The notes under the pieces are model-generated. The model saw only the letters and a list, made by a program, of their open reading frames with translations. It ran no database searches and was not told where the DNA came from. From Schistosoma mansoni (taxonomy: Eukaryota > Platyhelminthes > Trematoda > Strigeidida > Schistosomatidae), in contig NC_031497.1 of assembly GCF_000237925.1 (NCBI RefSeq), positions 16,542,770-16,606,769 of the forward strand: 64,000 nucleotides of DNA. Reading direction: 5' to 3'. Positions 11,740-22,810 of the stretch are shown here, piece after piece (position 1 is the first letter of the stretch; each line of letters starts with the position of its first letter). A program made the translations under genes and the position numbers.

Positions 11740-13577
11740 CTCCCAGGAACAATCGTTTATTTTATGTTCAGGACAGAGTAACAGGCGCGCAATTTCTAGT
11801 AGACACGGGAGCAGAGATAAGCGTCGTGCCCCCAGTGAGCAACGAAAGACAAAATATCAATACTGCGTTAACTCTGAAAGCAGCGAATAGATCCAGCATA
11901 AAGACATATGGCAAGCGAGAACTAACCTTGAATTTCGGCCGTAATATTTCACTTCGCTGGGAATTTGTAATCGCCGATGTGTCCGTACCCAATTGGTATC
12001 GATTGGTATCGATTTCTTAAAGAATTTTGACCTATCGGTAGATCCTCGACGAAACCAACTAGTGAATGGAGAACGCTCAGTAATCATAAGAGGCGTGACC
12101 ACCGGTCATGTATCTATGTATTTAGTAGTGTCGAACGATAAGAACGAGCAATATAAGTTACTTCTAAATAAGTTCGCCGATCTAACGAGGTCATCATACG
12201 ACAACAAAGATCTTAAACATACAGTACAGCACCATATCGTCACGAAAGGTCCACCGACTAGAGTAAGAGCGCGAAGGTTGGACCCAAAAAGGCTAAACAT
12301 TGCGAAACGGGAATTCGAAAAATTAATGAAACTCGGTATCATAAGTCCATCTAATAGCCCCTGGGCATCTCCGTCACATATGGTTCCCAAAAAGAATGGA
12401 GATCAGACCATGTGGAGATTATAGAGCCCTTAACAGGCAAACGATAGCAGATAGATACCCAGTGCCACATATCCACGACATCACTACCGAAATGGAAGGT
12501 GCCACGATTTTTTCGAAAGTTGAACTTGTTTGGGCTTATTACCACATTCCAGTGGCCCCAGAAGATATACCAAAAACGGCAGTAATCACTCCATTTGGTT
12601 TATTTGAGTTTTTGCGAATGCCATTTGGACTAACTAATGCAGCTCAAACCTTTCAACGATTTATTGATCAGGTTGTTAGAGGTTTGACAGGAGTATACGC
12701 ATATATCGATGATATATTAGTAGCTAGCGCTACCGTGGAAGAACACCTACAACATCTACGACAGTTATTCACGAGACTTCAAGAACATGGCGTCGCTATT
12801 AACGTGGAGAAATGTGAATTCGGAAAGAAATCATTGCAATTCCTGGGGCATATGATAAATGCTCGAGGTATCATGCCAATCCCGGCAGAAGTTGCTGCTA
12901 TTCGTAATTATCCGTTGCCCGAGTCACAAAAAAAGTTACGACGATTCTTGGGACTAATAAATTATCATAGGCGATTTATTCTAAACTGCGCAGCAATACT
13001 ACAGCCATTAACGGACACTTTGTGATTAAATACCCGAACATTCCGTCTATCGACAGAGGCCATACAGGCTTTTGAGAACGCTAAGCGAGCACTTCATGAG
13101 AAAATGATATTAGTACGACGAAAGAGCGAAGCGCCACTAGCCATCATGACGGACGCATCGAACATAGCAGTAGGAGCTGTACTGCAGCAGTTAGTAAACG
13201 GTACATGGGAACCAATTTCATTTTCCTCGAAGAGATTAAATCCTACCCAGACGAGGTACAGTACGTTCGGAGGAGAACTATTAGCGATTTATTTGGCAAT
13301 TAAGCATTTCCGACATATGATAGAGGGTATCATTTTCACAGTGTATACAGATCATAAACCCCTCACGAAAGCATTAAACGCCAGGCAGGATAACTATTCG
13401 CCGAAGGAAATTCGACAATTAGAATTCATTTCTCAATTTACATCTAGCGTACAGTATGTTAAAGGCAATAATAACGAAGTGGCAGATGCATTGTCCAGAA
13501 CAACGATAAACGCGATTATTACAATGGAATTGATTATCACAGTCTCGCGAAGTTACAAGAGACAGACATCGAACTAA
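11740..13577 (+). mobile_element. protease, reverse transcriptase and RNase H region of the gypsy element (fossil)
   Basis: Aspartic protease signature (DTGAEISVV) near 11801; RT with the fingers motif near 12345, FGLFEFLRMPFGL near 12590 and the catalytic YIDDI near 12700; RNase H with TDASNIAVGAVL near 13150, YTDHKPL near 13350 and VADALSR near 13480. Domain order pro-RT-RH is that of Ty3/gypsy. Broken. Confidence 0.9.
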
Positions 13578-13709
13578 GCAAGCTAAGATTCGATGATACG
13601 ACGTCATTATTATTAGAAGATGTTCAGTTCGGCAACGAGAAAGTAATATGGGAGATGTCGAGAGGCCGACCTCGCCCATTCATTCCTAAACCATTGCGAC
13701 GGAAAGTGG

Positions 13710-15385
13710 GGAGATAACTTTAATCCACCCGTGTCTGTGGGGCAGAACATATTAATTACGGCTCCTTATGTCTAGTGGGATGTCACGAACCAACGGTATT
13801 GATGCGAAATTATTCATGCAAAATACCACTTTAAATCATGTTTAAAAAAAAGCTGAATTTATTCCACTTCCTACCGATTAATCTTAATACAAGCAAACTA
13901 GACAATTGGCTAAAGACGAAGCCCACTCTATATCCTATAAAATCTAAGGACAAAAAAGAGTCCAAACAGCTTCTAAAGTAAAGGGAGACAGTCATTTGTA
14001 TCGGAATACTGTTTTCAGCACTTTATTTTATAATTACACAATTCCATACTTCCTTCTGCACTACCTTTATTCATACAGTTCCTTATCCACTCATACCTTA
14101 CCCACACTTATTTTTCTTTAACACATTAGTATGCTCTTACCTAATAAGTACTTCAGTAACAGACAAATAGACTTAATGGTTATACCTTAACTATTCCTCC
14201 ATGAAAATTGTGTGCTCTGCTTTTCGTCCTTCCTTTTTCTTACACCTTTTTCAGCCTCCTGCAGATACTACACCGAAAACAGATATGGCACGGGTGACTT
14301 CGACCTACACCGTTATTGAAGCTTCCAATATTCTGGAGGGATATAGGTTCGAAACGGCGAGACTAAACTACATGGACGACCTTTGAACGAATCTTAAATG
14401 ACCTTGAGAAATATTAGCCAATCAGGAGACAGTTAGTACACAGTAAAAATATATTATACAAAACTCAAAAATTAGAAGGGGATACTGTTCTTTTACATGA
14501 CTCAAAAACTTATCATGGTTAGATATAGGTTCAGAAGTTCTAAAATCATAGTACAGGAACTCATCCATGTGGCTCCATAGTAGTCGACCTCTGGAACCAA
14601 GATAAGGTCTCAAAAATTCTTTTAGCCCCGACCACATAGCTTCAATGTTGTTGGTATGTTGGTATGGTTTTGGGTTTAGGGTTAGAGTTAAGGTTTAGGG
14701 TTATGGTTTAGGGTTAAGGATGAGAATATAAATTATGGACGACCTTTGAGCGACGCTAGGGTGACTCTGAGAGGTTCAACATAATAACCAAGACTAAATA
14801 AGGTTATAAACCTGTGTGAAGTACTCAAATTATGATTTACAGCTCACGGTTAAGGTTAGGAAATATACTTAGGGTTTTCATCACGAACTGGCATCAGCTA
14901 TAATGCCACAACTCTATTTATACAAATGGATAATTGAATTTCACGCCAGAATCTTATGATCACTTCTCTTGTAGACGCTGAATTATCACATCTTCTCTAA
15001 AATTCGTTGTAAACCGACCGTACGTAAGCATCAGGTACCGAACTTAGCGCCGTGACCTTGAAAACCCACGAAAGCTTCTGATTGGCTAGTCCATATAGTT
15101 TAGTCTCGCCGTCCGAAACTTCTAAAAGCCCCCAACTTCGCATGTATCTATTCTCGACCATCAGTTGTATGTTGCAACGCTACCTCCATAAAGTGCGCCA
15201 AGTGTGATATTGACATGTTCCCTACGAAATCCATTTACATTCATATCTTATGAAATATCAACCCAGCTGAGTAATTTTCAACAGTGAAAATTGTAACTTC
15301 TTTAACAATTTGATCTTGCCTGTAAACCGGCATGCCTCATGTAGCAAACTGTTATTTGAGAATAAATTATTATTATTATTATTAT
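13710..15385. mobile_element. nested insertion inside the gypsy element, unclassified
   Basis: About 1.7 kb of sequence foreign to the pol region, lying between the RNase H and integrase parts. It has no coding similarity. It ends on the right in an aataaattattattatt run that resembles a retroposon tail. Inside are a degenerate TTAGGG-like stretch (14664-14727), a short direct repeat (atggacgacctttga at 14371 and near 14736), and an inverted match between about 14345-14381 and 15085-15125. This internal symmetry suggests a foldback-like or composite non-autonomous element. The exact ends are uncertain by some bases. Confidence 0.7.
14664..14727 (+). repeat. degenerate telomere-like TTAGGG array
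   Basis: Repeated gtttaggg / gttagag / gttatgg / ggttaagg units, imperfect. TTAGGG is the telomere repeat reported for schistosomes; this internal patch lies in the nested insertion. Confidence 0.6.
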
Positions 15386-16523
15386 TCGAAAGTATCCATA
15401 ACCTATCGCACCCGGGAATAAAAGCCACTGTGAAATTAATCAGTGAGCGTTTCGTATGGACGAAAATGAATCGCGATGTGCGTAATTGGACACAAACATG
15501 CATGAAATGTCAAAAAGTCAAAGTACATCGTCATACTAGCTCGCCAATGGGTTCGTTTTCACAGCCAGACACTCGATTCGAGCATATACACATCGATATC
15601 GTGGGACCGCTGGCAGTTTCGAACGGGTACAAATATATTTTTACATGCATCGATAGATTTACAAGATGACCTGTAGCGGTGCCAATAAAAGGCACCTCAG
15701 CCGAGTCTGTAGCCAAAGCCCTTATCGAAAATTGGATTTCTTACTATGGTATACCGGCAATTATCACAACCGATAGAGGAGCTCAATTCGAAAGTCGACT
15801 CTTCCAGCAGCTTACAGAACTCCTCGGAATTAAACGTATTCGAACGACATCCTACCATCCAATGGCAAACGAAATGATTGGACGCCTACATAGGCAGTTG
15901 AAAGCATCCCTTACATCTGTCATAGTCAACAACGATTGGGTTAATAAGCTTCCTTTAGTCATGTTAGGTTTAAGAACAATAATTAAACAGGATATGGGAT
16001 GTTGTCCAGCCGGGTTGGTATATGGAACTACTTTACGTTTACCCGGGGAATTTTTCGCTTCAGATAAAAGCGTTCCGACTGATGTAGCCAACTACGTGCA
16101 ACGCTTGAAGAAACACATGAACGATCTAAAAATAACACTTCCCAGACTATAACAACGACGAGTATTCATACCTCAGGAACTACATAATAGCACGCACGTA
16201 TTCATCAGAAGAGACAATGTACGACCACCTCCGCAGCCGAACTATGAAGGTCCATTTAAAGTGATTACGAAGACAGATAAGACAGTCACGGTAGAAAAAG
16301 CTGGGAAGACAGATGTAATCAGCATCGATCGAGTGAAACCAGCTTTCATTGATAGCGGTTTTCAATCGACAAGTACAAGTCTCTCGAAGACGATCACACC
16401 GACGAAACATGAGTCGCAAGAATCAATGACGCTAACGCACCAAAAAGAAGAGACTCCGGTAACGACAAGATCTGGTCGCAGAGTGAGATGGCCGCAACGT
16501 TATGTCGCTACAATCTTTTACTG
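15385..16523 (+). mobile_element. integrase region of the gypsy element (fossil)
   Basis: HHCC zinc-binding segment (HNLSHPGIKAT ... CMKCQKVK near 15395-15515), then a DDE core: HIDIVGPL near 15592, TTDRGAQFES near 15767, and YHPMANEMI near 15853, as in gypsy integrases. A basic C-terminal tail ends near 16523. Broken. Confidence 0.88.
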
Positions 16524-16865
16524 ACAATCTTCTGCTATTTTGAATATTAATTATAATTCTTCCTCTTCATTGCATACATACGAATTATTAAGCTCATGTT
16601 ATACACTGTTAAACTCGGCACAGCTTATGTACACCCTTACGCTCATACGTGTAATTTTTTTCTTCGAAGCGATACCATATTCCTTCTATATCTTACCACT
16701 ATTTTGTATAGCCTAACGGACGGGCACGAACTAAATGCACATTAACTTCATTCTAATTTTGTACAGGCCCATATCTTCAAATGATTGTAACTAAGCTATT
16801 CAATTTACTGTACTTTATGCAAACACAGACATTTTTTCACATATCTTTGTTTGCAGGGGGGGTTA
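16524..16865 (+). other. 3' leader and polypurine tract of the gypsy element
   Basis: Non-coding stretch ending in gcaggggggg, a likely polypurine tract, a few bases before the 3' LTR. Confidence 0.7.
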
Positions 16866-17375
16866 TATAGCAACCATCCTACAATCAATTTCGACTGTGG
16901 TCAATTTTGGTTAGGCCCTTTTTATAAACTTACTTAACAGACATCGTCATTTGGATAGTAACAATCTGCATATTCTTTGCACTGCTATACCACTAGAGCA
17001 CATGACGCTCTATCCAAAATGTTGACTACTTAAATATCATTCGATGACTCATACTCCTCACCCTTATATGTATGCACGCAAATATTATCAGCCTTTATTT
17101 TGCTTTGCTGTGCCCTTATTAAATCTGACTATAAATTGCCTATGTAATTGCTTGCTATTCGCTCGCTTGCTGCTCGTTCGTTTCCTTCGCTTGTTTGCCT
17201 GTTCACTCGCTCGCTCGCTCGTTGATATTCGCTCAGGTGTTGTTAACTTTCTAACCTGAGTTATTCGACAATAAACTGTAGTTTCTGCTATCCTTTGTCT
17301 TCTGATTTTACGCACCGTTAAGATTAGAATTATAACGGTTACCGAAGTAAACGATTAACGAATCGCGGCACTACA
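16866..17375 (+). repeat. 3' LTR of the gypsy element
   Basis: Matches the 5' LTR over its full 510 bp. It is followed at once by CACT, the second copy of the target duplication. Confidence 0.92.
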
Positions 17376-17661
17376 CACTAACCCGTAATTTGTGGCATTC
17401 CATCATGTGAATATGACTTGCATAAAAATTATGATACATATTATCTTTGTTATTTATATTAGAATACACAGATAAATACGCATTGATTTGTGTAATTAAC
17501 ACATACGATTCATCAAGGCTTGATTCACCTGCAAAATAATCAGACGGAAAACATGCATCTTCTTTATACTCATCAGGATAATCTTGGACTTCATTTTGTG
17601 CTCTGCCTGTGAAAACTATACATCTAGGCAATCTAGTTTTCTGATTGCTCCAGGATTCCAT
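17376..17661 (-). CDS. open frame interrupted by the gypsy insertion
   Basis: ATG at 17661 reading leftwards; 95 codons are open until the 3' LTR. It starts MESWSNQKTRLPRCIVF and contains an acidic stretch (DYPDEYKEDACFPSDYF). Past the element, counting the CACT duplication once, the same phase stays open for about 18 more codons from 10001 to a TAA at 9946-9948. An acceptor-like tttaccag lies 10-15 bases before the ATG. No family is recognised; its composition looks protein-like, but nothing else supports expression. Confidence 0.25.
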
Positions 17662-19428
17662 TTTAGGTGTTACTGGTAAAGAGTTGTCAAATTACAATAC
17701 TAGTGGTATCTTCAGTCCACAGTAACTGTTTATCTGTGGATATGATATTCTTAGAACGGGTGTGAACATTGTACACGGTGATAGTTATTAGTATACTGTA
17801 AACGGTACATTGCCTACATGAGTGCAGAGACCCAAAGACTTAGGAGTACCAGCAGTTCACTAATTAAAAACATCCAGGAATTGCAATGCAGCAGCTGCCA
17901 AAAGTTTTCGAGCATTATGGCCACTTCGCCCAGCATACAAGTCTGTTGACAAGTAGATGTTTTGAATTCTATATCCCACCTATGTAGGACCAAACCACGC
18001 AGCTGGTCCACATCCTATTAACAATATTAACACAATCCAGCGTGTTCAGCATGTGGGTACAAAGCTGGTAAATGATCTTTCTAAATTCTTTTACTATGAG
18101 CGCCCAAGTCATTTGAACCTTTTCCCCTTATCGTAACGTGGGACGCGAGTTGACCTATTATTGGTATCCTATATCTTTGATAACTATTTGCTTGCTAATA
18201 TGTCTTATCTTTTTGTTCCCTCCAGAACGAATCATTTCCAAGGCCTTAGTAAAGGGGGTTCAATGACGGCGATCTCATAAACTCAGGGTGGTATTCACGT
18301 TTTCTTATCTAGTAGTCAATATCTGGGATGCTTTACCTTAACAAGTCGTATCAGCCCTATAAATGAACAGTTCAAGGAGGAGCTGAACTTTTAATGAAAA
18401 AAACTGTAAATATTAACACAGGTCCATCAATCTACTTTCCTTATTACTGAAGACTACAGGTTTTGGGTATTGGATATAGGTTAAATTTAAGAGGCGCAAA
18501 GGTTAATAGTGACGCTGTACTTCGGAAACGTGGGATCAGGTCATCTATTGTTTCCTTAAAAATGGCTCGTGAAGTATGTGTTTTCGTGCCTTATATGTAT
18601 TGTATTATTTTGAAACTCGTCATAAAAGACGAGCATTTTGTTATGAATGAATAAATGATGTTGATATCCTAACACAGGATTGTTTCCTTAGTATAGCATA
18701 GAATTCACAGAATATAGTACCTCTACAAGTTCTTCCCAACCTTCTCATACGTATCGAGAGATATATAAATGCACAAGAAAACTAATAAATAAAACTAGAC
18801 GAGTTGTGTGTAAGAATATTAGAGTCCTTATAATAGTCGGTCAGTAGGTTCGAACATACGTTTTTGATCATGCATCTACATGTTTTTGCTCATTATTTGT
18901 GCCGAACACTGATTGTATAGCTCTTGTACCTCTGTTCCCGTATATGGACTTCAAAGTACACACACGTCATTCTGCCTGAAGAAATACACAGAGAAATATG
19001 TGAATTTAGTGGATAATTAATATCTGGTAAAGTAACATGGTAGTTTTGTGTAGAATTTCAAAGGCCTACCCACAATAGTGTCCGTAAAACATGTACCTTA
19101 CTAGTTGCCTTCAGTGTTTTCTTTAGCACTACAAAGTCTTTTCTCATAAGCTCGGGAAAGAATAATGGTGAACGGGCATTGATATTCGTATTATACAAAA
19201 AATTGCAAACCGTAAAATAAGATTCTAAATACTGTCAGGAACATGTTGCCTCTCCATGAAACAAGTTTAGTAAAAATTCTTCATTAGCATTATATATGTT
19301 AGGTAGTTTATTTTGTGGTTGATAAAGAAAAAGGGTGTGAAGTTCCTTTTAAGCCGTAGAATAATCCAACGCTCTTATTCAGTTTGAATATTTACTACTA
19401 TTTCCTACTCTGAAACTAATTGTTGTTG
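17662..19428. other. no gene recognised
   Basis: AT-rich DNA. A minus-strand frame at 17814-18011 has an ATG but no recognisable product. Nothing here could be assigned to the repeat families seen elsewhere in the window. Confidence 0.4.
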
Positions 19429-21283
19429 TTACTCCGCCTTCAGCTCTTCTAGGGTTACTGCCGGTCCCAAGCCAGCGTAGAGGGTTGGTCATGGGGTCAA
19501 CAACCCCATCTCGTAGAAAATAACCTTGCTAAAAAAACGCTAACCAGAATTAACAAATTAAACCATTTTAGCTCTGCCGTGGGAGTTGAAGGATCTTCTT
19601 TCAGAATTATGACGTCTCATGGCGAAAGCTGAAAATCGTCGGCAGTCACGAGTTCAATGCCCCTTCTAACAACCGGAGTAGCAATTAATATAGGTACATG
19701 TAATGTCTAGACAATGTGGAAGACCTGGAGGGCCAATCAAATAACTACGGAAATAAGGAAATACGAATTGACTGTGTTCGGAATGAGAGTGAAACCTACT
19801 GGACCCAAGCTAGACAGAAAAGGATAGATTCGGGAGAGATGCTGCTATACCCTGATCACGAAACAGAAAATGCTCCACACACTCAGGGAATCGCTCTAAT
19901 GCTGTCTAACGAAGCACGTAGGATGGGAATCTCGTGGGTCCAGAATCATCAAATTATCCTTCAAAGCAATGGAGGAAATTACAATAAATGTTATTTATTT
20001 ATTTATTTATTTATTTGAACACATAAATATTGGTACGAAGGGGCACGGAATACATATGCGAAACAAATCACTTGATTTGTGTGTGCTGTTGTACTTTCCA
20101 GGTGCCCAAACCGAAACAGGTGGTTTTCTTAGAGAGCCACACCCGAAGTCTTCAACCTGATCCAAAAGGCAGTGGAGTGACGTCAGGAGGCACAGTCCCA
20201 TGGTAGCCGGTGACCAACAGTAGGTTCATAGACCATTCGTTCTATCAAGATTCTGGAGCCCATGTGCACCAATGGTTTAGAATCAGGGTTTTCCAACTCC
20301 CCTAGGTGTATCTTCCGTATCCACCAACCCGGTTAAAGCGCTGGACATTTACTTTTCGTCCTCTCAATTTCGTAAACAACACCCCCGCCATGAGAAGACA
20401 GTGAGTAGGACTTCCATGCCAGTGGTTGTATGCATGTGGCCATATGAGAGCATTTCGAGAGAGTTGACTCTCTCCACCCTCGGCCGTACCAGGGCATTTG
20501 GGGACAATGAATGCTATCCAATGTTATGCACCCACCAATAATAGCACTAAAGACGATGAAGATTAGTTTTACGAGAGGCTGCAGTCGATCATAGCGAAGT
20601 TCTCAGAAAACGTCCTGGCCATCCTGATGGGAGACCTAAACGCCAAAGTAGGAGTGGACAACACCGGATATGAAGGTATCATGGGAAGAAATGGACTGAT
20701 TGAGAGAAAGAAGCGAAAATGGTGACAGATTTACAAATTTGTGTTTATTCAACAAAATGGTTATAGATGGCACAATATTCCTACACAAACGCATAAACAA
20801 AGCTACATAGGTCTCATCGAATCACAGTACAGAAAACCAGGTCGATCATATTTGCATAAGTAAGAAATTCAGAAGGACAATGAAAGATGTGAGAACCAGG
20901 AGAAGAGCTGAAACAGCTTTAGATCACCACTTGTTTATGACCGCGATAAAACCGAAGCTAAAGAAACACTGGAAAACTGGAGTAACAGCATTACAAAGGT
21001 TTAACTAACGAACTCAAGGTAAATCTCAACGACAGGTTCCAAGTCTTACAGGATCTACTCAAAGAAGATGAAACTACCATGGAAGGCAACTGAAAAGAGA
21101 TCAAAGAATCACTAACGTCAACATGTCAGGTGGTTCTGGACCGCCACAAGTATTATAATAAGGAATGGATCTCTATGGAAACCCTGGACAAGATTGGAGT
21201 AAAAAGAAAAAGAAGACAGCGATTAACAACAGCCAAACAAGAACAGGTCTACTGAGATCTCGTTCTAAATTGCACATTGGGTC
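19429..21283 (+). mobile_element. SR2/RTE-type LINE, 5' half with endonuclease, interrupted
   Basis: Starts with a 5' block (ctccgcc...gctactgccggtccc-like, then aaaaaaacgctaaccagaa) that is repeated at 40585-40720. It continues into an AP endonuclease domain: GTCNV near 19697, RKYELTVFG-like near 19760, ESETYWTQARQKRIDSGEML near 19790, ENAPHTQGIALMLS near 19868, CYAPT-like near 20530, LMGDLNAKVG near 20625, DHICI-like near 20850 and SDHHL-like near 20920. Reading the domain requires several frame changes, and one retroposon is inserted at 19991-20503. The RT half is missing; the sequence passes into another LINE near 21284. Confidence 0.85.
19991..20503 (-). mobile_element. AAATA-tailed retroposon (family B) nested in the RTE element
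   Basis: 513 bp inserted antisense. Its 3' tail reads as ttatttatttattt on the + strand at 19991. It is flanked by acaataaatg (19981-19990) and acaatgaatg (20504-20513), a 10-bp target duplication with one mismatch. Related copies are at 25018-25290, 35323-35611, 42783-42868, 48915-49253 and 63655-64000. No coding capacity is evident. It behaves like a non-autonomous, LINE-mobilised element. Confidence 0.85.
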
Positions 21284-22600
21284 CTTCAACTTATCCTGTG
21301 TCAAATCACCCAACAGGCCTCCATGGCTAAGACTCTAGAGTCTCATACGATTATTGTATGTTGTCTCCGAAACACACATGCAGTATCCTAGTATAGTCAT
21401 TCACCTGACCTCACCTAGCTTAAACGGGGAGTCAACGAGATACACCTTCCATGTATCTGGCCACCTGACTGCTAGATCGCGTGGACTGACGTGTGTGGGC
21501 ATAGCAATAAGTTTGAGGTCAGGATAAGAACTTTTACAATGGGTCCCTGTTAACAGTCGCCTGTGTGTAGCATTTGACTCTGTAGACCGAGAGGTTCTGT
21601 GTCAGTGTCTGTCATTGAAAGGTGTACCTCAGAAGTATATAAACCTTGTGAGGGCTCTCTACTCGAACACTACTAGTTGAGTCAGAGCTTATAGCGAACT
21701 GTCATCTGATTCCGCGACCTCAAGTGGTGTCCGTTAAAGTTGTCCACTATCTCCATTTTTGTTTAACTTCATCATAAACCTACTGCTGGAAATAACGTTC
21801 TCATCGACTGAATTTTCTGGAATTGATCTCCTTTCAGGAGGTACACTTATTAACTTGAATGCGCAGATGTTATAGTTTTGTTTGGTGAAGGCTCTGACAA
21901 AATACTGTCTTCTGACCACCTTAAGCAACAATGCGAGCATGTTTGAGACAGGCTTCTTTCCCTCTCAATCTAAAGTGTCACTTCACGATTGGCTTGCGCC
22001 GGCTCCTGAATTAGTGATAGGGAGGGAAGTAGTTGAACTCATTGACAACTCCACTTATCTTGGGAGTCTGATCAGTCCTGGTTGTCTGGTGTCTGACGAA
22101 ATGTCGACACGGATTTAGAAGTGTTGATTTAACTTTTATGTGTGACCGACCACCGCCTACGTCGATGGGCGATGTTTTCTGGTGTAGGAGTAACTTGGAA
22201 GAATGCTAGGGGCGGCTAAACTAAGACATGGTATCAGTTCATAAAATCACCGACACTAGGACTGAGTCATGTCAATAGGTATACAGTACTTGGCTGTGGT
22301 CTGGGCGATTATCGTAACCGGCGGTTAGAGGCTGTGACATGGCTCAAAATCGCTTGGAATGGCATAGGTGCATCTATTTTTTGTCTTCTCTCGAATTGTG
22401 GGATCCTAAATTCCCCACAATTTTGTTGTTTTTATTTCACTACTTTATATTTTGCTCTCAAGTCGTATCTTCGATGCCTAATCTTTCCTATTACAACTGA
22501 TACTGTTATTACCCCTACTATTCTGGGATTCGGCCTGACAACATGAATTGATGTACATACGTACCAGGTTCTACATTGTTACTGACTGACTAAACTTCTA
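21284..22600 (+). mobile_element. internally deleted CR1-type LINE (SR/Perere-like)
   Basis: Three blocks in order: an endonuclease piece (VVSETHMQYPSIVI near 21360), a reverse transcriptase piece (AFDSVDREVLCQCLSLKGV near 21575, PLSPFLFNFII near 21750, SGGTLINL near 21835, LTTLSNNASMF near 21908, STYLGSLISPGCLVSDE near 22055), and a 3' piece (W-K-ARG near 22195, SHVNRYTVLGCG-like near 22265). Joins near 21560 and 22160 skip sequence present in the family, so it is internally deleted and carries several stops. It ends just upstream of the first LRRC47 exon found. Confidence 0.8.
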
Positions 22601-22810
22601 TTCATTCATTCAGTCAATCAGAATGGAGTCTGGGACAGTTGTGCTTCAACCCATTAAAATCTCACTAAACACTTCACTGATCGGCCATCATCATGTTTAG
22701 GAAACATCACTAATTACATAGATTAAGTTCCAATAGTTTACTATCTCAATCATGTCAAAACACTAGTTTTAGTTTTTTATATCTTGTTCTTGTATGTTTT
22801 GTACTTTCAG

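Larger units (their letters stand above)
10006..17375 (+). mobile_element. broken Ty3/gypsy LTR retrotransposon, CsRn1/Boudicca-like, with nested insertion
   Basis: Fossil LTR element of 7.37 kb. Order: LTR, leader, gag, protease, reverse transcriptase, RNase H, integrase, LTR, which is the gypsy (Metaviridae) order. The gag zinc knuckle is of the CHCC type used by the CsRn1/Boudicca/Kabuki clade. It looks broken: about eight interruptions of the coding frames plus one nested insertion of about 1.7 kb between RNase H and integrase. The two LTRs read as identical over 510 bp, so the insertion itself should be recent in spite of the damage. No envelope frame is seen. The element lies within host sequence that is open on the minus strand. 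Confidence 0.93.
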
